5,415 nt of DNA from Planctomycetota bacterium (GTDB lineage Bacteria > Planctomycetota > UBA8108). The stretch is from positions 34,445 through 39,859 of the forward strand of contig NZOA01000025.1 in the NCBI GenBank assembly GCA_002695115.1, read 5' to 3'. Positions 1-5,415 of the stretch are shown piece after piece. Position 1 is the first letter of the stretch. Every line of letters starts with the position of its first letter. Both the position numbers and the translations under genes were made by a program. The notes under the pieces are model-generated. The model did no database searches and had not been told where the DNA came from. It saw nothing but the letters and a program-made list of their open reading frames with translations.

Positions 1-3000
1 GCGACGACCATGACCCCGTTCATGATCACCCAGTGTCCCGGGAAGGTGCACACAAAGGGATAGATTCCCGGTTTTGAGGGGGCATTGAAGCGCAGAACAT
101 GGACAAGGCTGGCTCGGGTCGGGCCGATCATCGGGGTGGCCTCGATGATGAGCGCCTTCTTGGAGCCGGGAATGAAGTCGGAATTGGCGTTCTTCGGATC
201 GCGGGCCATCTCGTTGGCGGCCATTCCGACCTCGCTCAGGGCACCGGGTTGGACGATGACCAGGTTGTGGTCGGTAGCATCCGGGTTGGTGAAGATCAGC
301 TTGACCGGCTGCCCGGTCTTGACCGCGAACTGCTCCACGGTGAATTTCATGACCTCCGGTTTACAGGATATCCTGACCAGCTTGAGGTCTCGCTGGGTAT
401 CGAACTGGGCCTGGCTGGCGCTGACCTTGGGCTCCCGGAAGCGGCTGACGCTTCGGGCCTTCTTGATGAGGCCTGAGATATCGTAGTCTTTGTTGCCGTC
501 GATATGCCTTGCGAGCGTGCTCGATCCAAGCGCGCAGCTGGCGGCGTAGGCGAGATGCCCGCCGATGGGATGCTGGAAGACATCCATCACCGAATCGAGC
601 GCCTCCCTGCTGCCGAGGTAGCTGGCAGCGATCACGGCCTCCATTCGAACGATGCTGTTGTCGTCGTTGGCGGCCTTGTTCAGGAGCTTGAGCGCATCGG
701 GGAATTCTTCGTGCCAGTAGCGGAGCTGTTGAACCGCCGCTGCCCGCGCCTTCCGGTTGCCGGCGCCGAGCACCTTGCGGAGCAGCTGGGGCCTGCTCCT
801 GTCGATGCTCCTGTAGGTCCAGACAGCCTCAAGCCGGTGGTGATCCAGCCTGGGGTCGGCGGCATCGAGACCGGTGACCCAATTATCCAGGGCCTTTTCG
901 ACAGCGGCAGGATCCCGCTCCCTGATTTCACGTTTGGCCCAGTAGCGGTAGCGGTACTCAGGCCTCTCGAGGATCCTGACCAGCTCGGAGACGGAGGCTC
1001 CGTGAATTTTCGGGGGTTCCTGCAGCTTCTTTCCCTTCGCCGTGATGCGCCAGATGCGGCCGGAGTGGCGGTCACGCCGCTCGTCACGCAGCGAGTATTG
1101 GGCGTGTCCCTTTACCGGGTTGTACCAGTCTGCGACATACATTGCTCCGCGCGGGCCGAAGCGGATATCCACCGGGATGAAGCTCAGGTTGGAGGAGAAG
1201 ATGATGTCGCTGACATATTCCTCGTCATAGCCGAACTCGGTCTCTTTCCACCGGTGGAACTCGATGCGGTTGGTCGGCTTGTAGCGCGCCTTGATGTAGC
1301 CGCCCTGGAGCTCCCTGGGGAAGGTCTTGAAGTCGACGAACTCCTGGCCGCAGGTTCCCGAGTAGGCGCGCAGGCCAGCCGGTTTCGGGTGCTGCTTCGG
1401 ATAGACGGGGTCGAGGGAGTGGAAGGCCTGGGCGTAGATCGGGTGGCTGGCCACGTGCTGGCCCCAGTCGTCGAAGGTGACGCCCCAGGGGTTGGTGCTG
1501 TGGTAGGTGCCGAAGGCGGTCAGTCGATGACTGCGGGGTTCGAAACGGAACCAGCCGCTGTTCTGCTGTCGAACCGGCCCGTAGGCGGTCTCGACCTGGG
1601 TGTGATGGAAGATGGCTTCGCGGAAGATGATGTCACCATCGGGGGACCAGACGAAGTCATGCAGGGCGTGGTGGGAATCCTCGCAGCCGAAGCCGGTGAA
1701 GACCTTGCGTCGGTAGTCGGCCTTGCCATCACCATCGGTGTCCTTGATGAAGCTCAGGTGCGGCTCTTCGGATACATAGACTCCCCCGTCTCCAAGCACG
1801 AAGCTGAGGGGGATGTGGAGGTCATCGGCGTATACCGTCGACTTGTCGGCCTTTCCATCCTTGTCGGTGTCCTCCAGTATCACGATCTTGTCATCGGGTT
1901 CGTTGCCGGGGTAGACATGCGGGTAGGTCGTCGAGCAGCTCACCCAGAGCCTGCCGCGGGCATCCCAGCGCATCTGGATCGGGCAGGCGAGCTCCGGGAA
2001 CTCAACCTCGCCGGCGAAGAGGTTGACCTCGAAGCGGGGGTCGACCTTGAAGGCTTTCTTTTCGTCTGCGGGGCTCATCCACCTGTTGGCGCCACGGCTC
2101 TGGTTGGTTTGCGGAAGCGGGGGGACGTTCGAGTCGTCGATCTTCTTCGGTACCTTCTTGCCGCGGGCCAGGTTCCAGATCCTCTTGTCACGGTTGGCGA
2201 CCATGATGTCGAAATTACGCATCGCGGGAAGAAAGTCGAGGTAGCCGTAGCTGCGGTTGCGGCCGCCGGTGTAGTAGAAGGTGTTCACCGGACGGTATCG
2301 GTAGAAGAACTGCCTGTTTTTTTCGATGATGGCCTGTCGAAGCGCCTCGTCTGCCGCCGGTGGAGTCTTTCCGATGACCTGCTTGAAGAGAGCCTCTGAG
2401 AAGACCTCGTAGCCGCGCGCATTGAGATGGGCCCCGTTGATGGTGAGGTCATCCCCCGGAGAGGCCATGGCCGCTTCGGTCGCGCTATAGGTGTTGGCGT
2501 AGCCTACGTCCTGGGCGGATGCGACCTGCTGGATCACCGTGGTGTAGAGCTTGATGTTGGTGTTGTTGAGGTCGGCCGCCTTGACGCCCTTGATGTTCTC
2601 ATTGGCGATCGGCGAGACCAGGATGATTCGCGCGGCTGTCTTGCCGTTGAAGGCCTTCGTCTTGAGCGCGGTCACGTATTCCGTGAGTTTCTTCCTGAAG
2701 TCTTCGACCCCCGCCTTGCCGGCGAAGGATTCGTTGAAGCCGTAGGCGGCGAAGATGATGTCGGCCTTCGCCAGGGTGAGGTGCTGCTCGGTGTCGGCGA
2801 AATTAGCCGGCCTGGGTTGTACCTCGATGGAGTCCGCCGACCAGGTCAGGTTCCTCACCTCCAGCTCGTGATCGGGGAGGTGCTGGTGCAGGAAGGCCTC
2901 GAAATAGGCGAAGTCCTGGGCGCGGTCGAAGAGGGTGTTGCCGATGAAGGCGATTCGAGAGTTCCTGGGGATGTTGAGAGGCAGGCTGGTCTCGATGGCT

Positions 3001-3260
3001 GCTGTTCGCTGGGGACGGGGAGCCGTCTTCTGGTAGATGGCGTACTTTGCCAGGCCGGGATCCTTGACGACAGGCTTTTTCCCCGTCTTGCGATTCCTGC
3101 CGTCCGTGGTGTTCGGTTTCTTTCTTTTCGGCTTTTTCCCCGGCTTGCCCTGCGCTTGCGCGGCCGGGAACTTCTCCCGCACGGGGCTGAAGGCGATTGC
3201 CAGGAAGGAAAACAAGAGACAGGTGACAAGTGAGATGAGGCTGAGGCGAGTGATCTTCAT
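1..3260 (-). CDS. Exported SGNH / PVC-type membrane-bound dehydrogenase / HEAT / azurin-like fusion protein (C-terminus beyond window)
   Basis: Reading frame open from ATG 3260 to the window edge, 1086 full codons, no stop seen. Residues 1-25 are a hydrophobic signal peptide; about 36-67 are a Lys/Arg-rich linker. An SGNH-like domain spans about 100-290: G107-N-T-L (block I), YGFNESF 173-179 (block III), NGAH 275-278 (block V). From about 405 to 740 follows the propeller domain of the Pirellula/Verrucomicrobium 'membrane-bound dehydrogenase' family (TIGR02604-like), with DxDxDG loops at 464-472 and 507-515 and a closing DWYNPVKGH / SGRIWRI segment (711-739). Alpha-helical HEAT-like repeats fill about 750-925. 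An azurin-like cupredoxin starts near 955, with ligands H998, C1071, H1076 and M1080. Likely periplasmic or cell-surface and redox-active; substrate unknown. No CxxCH heme motif is visible. Start chosen because it begins the signal peptide; the purine-rich AGAGAG (3269-3274) is only a weak ribosome binding site. It lies 48 bases after the sulfatase stop, probably cotranscribed. Domain calls are confident; enzyme activity is inference. Confidence 0.93.
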   Translation of the reverse strand, partial: MKITRLSLISLVTCLLFSFLAIAFSPVREKFPAAQAQGKPGKKPKRKKPNTTDGRNRKTGKKPVVKDPGLAKYAIYQKTAPRPQRTAAIETSLPLNIPRNSRIAFIGNTLFDRAQDFAYFEAFLHQHLPDHELEVRNLTWSADSIEVQPRPANFADTEQHLTLAKADIIFAAYGFNESFAGKAGVEDFRKKLTEYVTALKTKAFNGKTAARIILVSPIANENIKGVKAADLNNTNIKLYTTVIQQVASAQDVGYANTYSATEAAMASPGDDLTINGAHLNARGYEVFSEALFKQVIGKTPPAADEALRQAIIEKNRQFFYRYRPVNTFYYTGGRNRSYGYLDFLPAMRNFDIMVANRDKRIWNLARGKKVPKKIDDSNVPPLPQTNQSRGANRWMSPADEKKAFKVDPRFEVNLFAGEVEFPELACPIQMRWDARGRLWVSCSTTYPHVYPGNEPDDKIVILEDTDKDGKADKSTVYADDLHIPLSFVLGDGGVYVSEEPHLSFIKDTDGDGKADYRRKVFTGFGCEDSHHALHDFVWSPDGDIIFREAIFHHTQVETAYGPVRQQNSGWFRFEPRSHRLTAFGTYHSTNPWGVTFDDWGQHVASHPIYAQAFHSLDPVYPKQHPKPAGLRAYSGTCGQEFVDFKTFPRELQGGYIKARYKPTNRIEFHRWKETEFGYDEEYVSDIIFSSNLSFIPVDIRFGPRGAMYVADWYNPVKGHAQYSLRDERRDRHSGRIWRITAKGKKLQEPPKIHGASVSELVRILERPEYRYRYWAKREIRERDPAAVEKALDNWVTGLDAADPRLDHHRLEAVWTYRSIDRSRPQLLRKVLGAGNRKARAAAVQQLRYWHEEFPDALKLLNKAANDDNSIVRMEAVIAASYLGSREALDSVMDVFQHPIGGHLAYAASCALGSSTLARHIDGNKDYDISGLIKKARSVSRFREPKVSASQAQFDTQRDLKLVRISCKPEVMKFTVEQFAVKTGQPVKLIFTNPDATDHNLVIVQPGALSEVGMAANEMARDPKNANSDFIPGSKKALIIEATPMIGPTRASLVHVLRFNAPSKPGIYPFVCTFPGHWVIMNGVMVV

Positions 3261-3308
3261 TGCATGGACTCTCTGAGTTGGGATGACACCGCCGCGTTGA
3301 AATGAAAC

Positions 3309-4808
3309 CTAGTCGAGCGGCTTGATCGGAAAGAACTTCGATGGAGTGTGCTCCTGTTCGAGGAGCTTTCGGATCCGGGCGACCACCTCGGGGTTCTTCG
3401 CGGCAACGTCCTCTGATTCGGAAATATCCTTCTCCAGATCGTAGAGCTGGATCCGGAGTTTCTCCTTGTCGGACTTCTTCCTGTCCCTCAACAGGCGCTG
3501 GCGGATCCCCTTCCATTTACCCATCCAGAGGGCCTGCTGGCCGCCATAGCCGGAGAACTCGCGGTAGAGGAACCTGCGGTCAGGCTGCTCTTTTCCCAGC
3601 AGGGTCGGGGCGATGCTGATCCCATCGAGTTCCTCGTCCTCTTCGCCCTTGTGTCCGGCGAGCTCGAGCAGCGTCGGGATCCAGTCCTCGAAGCCGGTAA
3701 CGAAGTCGGAGCTGCTGCCGGCCTTGACCTTTCCGGGCCAGCGAACGATGAGCGGGACCCGCACCCCGCCCTCGTAGAGGGAGCCCTTCAGCCCCCTGAG
3801 CTTGCCAACGCTCTGGAAGAAGTCGTAGTCGACCTCCTGCTTGAGGTGGGTGGTGCCGTTGTCGGAGGTGAAAATGACGATCGTGTCATCGGTGAGCTCC
3901 AGGTCATCGATCAGGTCGAGGATCTTGCCGATGTATTTGTCCATCCGGGTGATCATGGCGGCGTAGGCGGCCCGCGGGGTGTAGTGGGGGGTGTAGCCAT
4001 AGCCTCCGGCGCGGGTGAAGGGAGGGTCTTTCCAGCCCAGCTCGTGGTATTGCTTGAGCTCTTCATCCGGAACGTGCAGCGCCACGTGCGGAATGACGGT
4101 CGGATAATAGAGGAAGAAGGGCCTGTCTTTATTGGCGCGGATGAATTTCAGCGCCTGCTCATTGATCCTGTCGGGCGCGTAATCCTTTCCCTTGAAGATG
4201 TCGTAGCTGCGGGGATCTTTGGGGTCGGAGCCTTTTGGCAGCGAGGCGTGCCCTGGAACGGGCGGCTTGTTGTTGAGGGTGACCCGCACCTTATTGCTCC
4301 AGAGGTAGGAGGGGTAGTAGCTGTGGGCGTGGCGCTGGCAGTTGTAGCCGAAGAAGCGATCGAAGCCCTGGTAGACCGGATCGCCCTCGGTGCCGGGGCC
4401 GCCAAGGCCCCATTTGCCGAAGGCGCCCGTGGCGTAGCCGCGTTTTCTGAGGCCCTCGGCGATGGTCTGTTCGGAGTCGGGAATGGGCCTCTGTCCCTCG
4501 GGCTTGACCTCACCATTGTTTCGGATGAAGGCGTGCCCGGGGTGTTTTCCTGTGATCAGCACGCAGCGGGAGGGGGCGCAGACGGCGTTGCCGCAGTAGT
4601 TGCGGGTGAAGCTCATGCCCTGTTTCGCCAGGAGGTCAAGGTGCGGGGTGAGGATCTTCTTCTGCCCGTAGCTGCCGAGCTCGGCGTAGCCCAGGTCGTC
4701 GGCGAGAATAAAGACGATGTTGGGTTTCCTGCCAGCTGCCGCAGGGCCTGCCAGCGCTGCCAGCACGAAGCAGGTGGAGATGGTCAACTTGATTGTTTTC
4801 AGGATCAT
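3309..4808 (-). CDS. Secreted type I (formylglycine-dependent) sulfatase, arylsulfatase family
   Basis: Hydrolyses sulfate esters, probably on a carbohydrate, outside the cytoplasm. Complete at 499 residues, a normal family length. Residues 1-25 form a signal peptide ending in a Gly-Pro-Ala-Ala-Ala stretch; mature protein opens with the KPNIVFILADDLG strand. Active-site features seen: metal ligands D37 and D38; the signature C77-A-P79-S80-R81 followed by L84-x-T86-G87, where C77 should be converted to formylglycine; K132 in GKWGLG; H241 in the PHVALHVP segment; D316-N317 in FTSDNG; K341 before the YEGGVRVP strand. The common GKWHLG motif has Gly134 instead of His. The Cys-type signature needs a formylglycine-generating enzyme encoded elsewhere. 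Start is fixed by AGGAGG eight bases upstream and by the signal peptide; stop is TAG. It is followed after 48 bases by the dehydrogenase fusion gene. Family and catalytic type are clear; the substrate is not. Confidence 0.97.
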   Translation of the reverse strand: MILKTIKLTISTCFVLAALAGPAAAGRKPNIVFILADDLGYAELGSYGQKKILTPHLDLLAKQGMSFTRNYCGNAVCAPSRCVLITGKHPGHAFIRNNGEVKPEGQRPIPDSEQTIAEGLRKRGYATGAFGKWGLGGPGTEGDPVYQGFDRFFGYNCQRHAHSYYPSYLWSNKVRVTLNNKPPVPGHASLPKGSDPKDPRSYDIFKGKDYAPDRINEQALKFIRANKDRPFFLYYPTVIPHVALHVPDEELKQYHELGWKDPPFTRAGGYGYTPHYTPRAAYAAMITRMDKYIGKILDLIDDLELTDDTIVIFTSDNGTTHLKQEVDYDFFQSVGKLRGLKGSLYEGGVRVPLIVRWPGKVKAGSSSDFVTGFEDWIPTLLELAGHKGEEDEELDGISIAPTLLGKEQPDRRFLYREFSGYGGQQALWMGKWKGIRQRLLRDRKKSDKEKLRIQLYDLEKDISESEDVAAKNPEVVARIRKLLEQEHTPSKFFPIKPLD

Positions 4809-4816
4809 GAGTTTGT

Positions 4817-4822
4817 CCTCCT
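4817..4822 (-). promoter_or_regulatory. Strong Shine-Dalgarno site of the sulfatase gene
   Basis: AGGAGG on the minus strand with an eight-base spacer to the ATG at 4808. It is a full match to the anti-Shine-Dalgarno core and decides the sulfatase start. The downstream fusion gene has only the weak AGAGAG at 3269-3274, so the two genes may be translated at different rates from one message. Confidence 0.85.
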
Positions 4823-4838
4823 GCTTGAAGACTGAAGA

Positions 4839-4886
4839 AACAGGCGGAGGCGCAGTCGCCTGAAGGTCGCTGCGCCTCCGCCTGTT
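4839..4886 (-). terminator. Perfect 17-bp inverted repeat, possible intrinsic terminator or attenuator
   Basis: Arms 4839-4855 and 4870-4886 are exact reverse complements (17 of 17), GC-rich, with a 14-base loop. In minus-strand transcripts the stem is followed by a modest T-rich run (GTTTCTTCAGT), which fits a weak intrinsic terminator after the Gfo/Idh/MocA gene; on the plus strand no T-run follows. The stem starts 23 bases after the stop codon at 4910 and ends 16 bases before the AGGAGG of the sulfatase. That leaves no room for a promoter between hairpin and sulfatase, so partial readthrough, attenuation, or 3'-end protection with processing is as likely as full termination. A dispersed intergenic repeat is another possibility. 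No clear -35/-10 pair was seen in 4809-4909. Confidence 0.6.
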
Positions 4887-4909
4887 CTCCAGGAAAAATC
4901 GCTATCGAA

Positions 4910-5415
4910 TCAGACCTCCCAGCCCTTGCGGTACTCTTTGCGGATCAGGCTGTTGGCCTTCTTGCTGTTGGTCACCTCGCACTTCTCGCCGTCCCATTCG
5001 AGCCGTTCGCCTGCACGGTAGGCGACGTTACCCAGGAGTACAGCCTCGGTGAGGGCGCCGGAATAGTCGAAATTGCAGGTGGTCGGGCTGCCTGTCTTGC
5101 AGGCCTGGATCCACTCGTTGTAGTGACCGATCGAATCCGGTATCGATTTCGCCGGAGGCTGGTAGCCCTCGAAGTCGCCTACCAGCTTGTAGCCGCCGTA
5201 GCTGGCGAGCATCAGACCCTTGGTCCCGACGAAGAGGGTTCCATCTCCCCAATTGGGGAGCTTGTGTTTTTTGAAGAGGTAGCGGTGCTTGCCCGAGTCG
5301 TACCAGTGCAGCTCGACCGGGGGCAGCTTGCCGCGCGCGGGATACTCTAACGTGACGTGGAGGCCCGAGGGACAGCCCTCAGCGTGGACTGGGGGGCCCT
5401 TGGTTGAGACGGCGA
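4910..5415 (-). CDS. Gfo/Idh/MocA-family oxidoreductase, C-terminal part (N-terminus beyond window)
   Basis: Only the last 167 residues are visible (first complete codon at 5413; stop TGA at 4912-4910). Family members bind NAD(P) through an N-terminal Rossmann domain and act on sugars, inositols or related polyols; that half is outside the window, so cofactor binding cannot be judged. What is visible matches the C-terminal alpha/beta domain of the bacterial, often exported, subgroup: a beta strand with HWYDSGK (about 5315-5295), then LFVGTKGLMLASYGG, the segment HYNEWIQACKTG (from 5125) and GNVAYRAGERLEWD (5032-4991), ending in RKEYRKGWEV. The HYNEW / NVAYRAGE pair is the most diagnostic part. 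PVC genomes carry many paralogues, often beside sulfatases and sugar-catabolic genes, as here. A Tat signal is common in the subgroup but cannot be checked. An internal ATG at 5212 is not a real start, because the frame and homology continue upstream to the edge. Family call is firm; substrate unknown. Confidence 0.93.
   Translation of the reverse strand, partial: AVSTKGPPVHAEGCPSGLHVTLEYPARGKLPPVELHWYDSGKHRYLFKKHKLPNWGDGTLFVGTKGLMLASYGGYKLVGDFEGYQPPAKSIPDSIGHYNEWIQACKTGSPTTCNFDYSGALTEAVLLGNVAYRAGERLEWDGEKCEVTNSKKANSLIRKEYRKGWEV

Noticed and set aside
504..2399. Long plus-strand open frame of 631 codons
   Set aside because: It lies wholly antisense to the propeller and SGNH parts of the minus-strand fusion gene, which has clear domain motifs. 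Its protein is a monotonous Val/Gly/Glu/Leu/Ala mix with no recognisable domain, as expected for the complement of GC-rich codons.
2427..3233. Plus-strand open frame of 268 codons
   Set aside because: Antisense to the SGNH domain and signal peptide of the fusion gene; no domain, no convincing ribosome binding site, same low-complexity composition.
3261..3308. Possible terminator or promoter between the sulfatase and the fusion gene
   Set aside because: The 48-base gap shows no inverted repeat, no T-run and no -35/-10 pair; only a weak purine-rich ribosome binding site is seen. An ATG at 3263-3265 meets a TGA after one more codon, so it is not an alternative start.
2803..3516. Minus-strand open frame of 237 codons bridging the sulfatase end and the fusion gene start
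   Set aside because: It is in a different frame from both real genes and overlaps both; its sequence is Pro/Arg/Gly-rich and lacks motifs.
3651..4835. Plus-strand open frame of 394 codons
   Set aside because: Antisense to the sulfatase, whose catalytic motifs are intact. The product is Val/Gly/Ala/Glu-rich with no family resemblance.
4910..5212. A separate 100-residue gene starting at ATG 5212
   Set aside because: The same frame continues upstream without a stop to the window edge with Gfo/Idh/MocA-like sequence, so this is the tail of a longer gene.
1..5415. CRISPR arrays, tRNA or rRNA genes, insertion sequences
   Set aside because: No spaced direct repeats, cloverleaf-like segments, rRNA-like stretches or transposase motifs were seen; nearly all bases lie in the three coding regions.

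Overview
The window looks like chromosomal DNA from a member of the Planctomycetota or Verrucomicrobiota (PVC superphylum). This rests on protein content: a GNT-type SGNH domain fused to the Pirellula/Verrucomicrobium-type 'membrane-bound dehydrogenase' propeller, next to a type I sulfatase and a Gfo/Idh/MocA-family protein, is a combination typical of those phyla. The DNA is GC-rich. The assignment is inferred from protein style only; there is no rRNA or phylogenetic marker here.

All three genes are on the minus strand, so transcription runs from high to low coordinates. 4910-5415 holds the C-terminal 167 residues of a Gfo/Idh/MocA-family oxidoreductase whose N-terminus lies beyond the window. 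4809-4909 is a 101-base gap with a perfect 17-bp inverted repeat (4839-4855 / 4870-4886), followed by the strong ribosome binding site of the next gene. 3309-4808 is a complete secreted type I (formylglycine) sulfatase of 499 residues. After a 48-base gap, a very large exported protein starts at 3260 and runs off the left edge, with 1086 complete codons visible. I translated it base by base and found no internal stop. Its order is signal peptide, Lys/Arg-rich linker, SGNH-like domain, six-bladed-propeller-type 'dehydrogenase' domain, HEAT-like helical repeats, and an azurin-like cupredoxin domain with all four type 1 copper ligands.

Together the genes suggest an extracytoplasmic module acting on a sulfated carbohydrate. 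The sulfatase would remove sulfate esters, the Gfo/Idh/MocA protein would act on a sugar or sugar derivative, and the large protein would oxidise an unknown substrate and pass electrons to copper. The substrate cannot be told from the sequence, and the pathway link is inference from gene order. The most notable items are the SGNH-propeller-HEAT-azurin fusion with no CxxCH heme motif in the visible part, the replaced catalytic residues in its SGNH domain, and the hairpin inside the apparent operon. The long open frames on the plus strand are antisense shadows of these genes.
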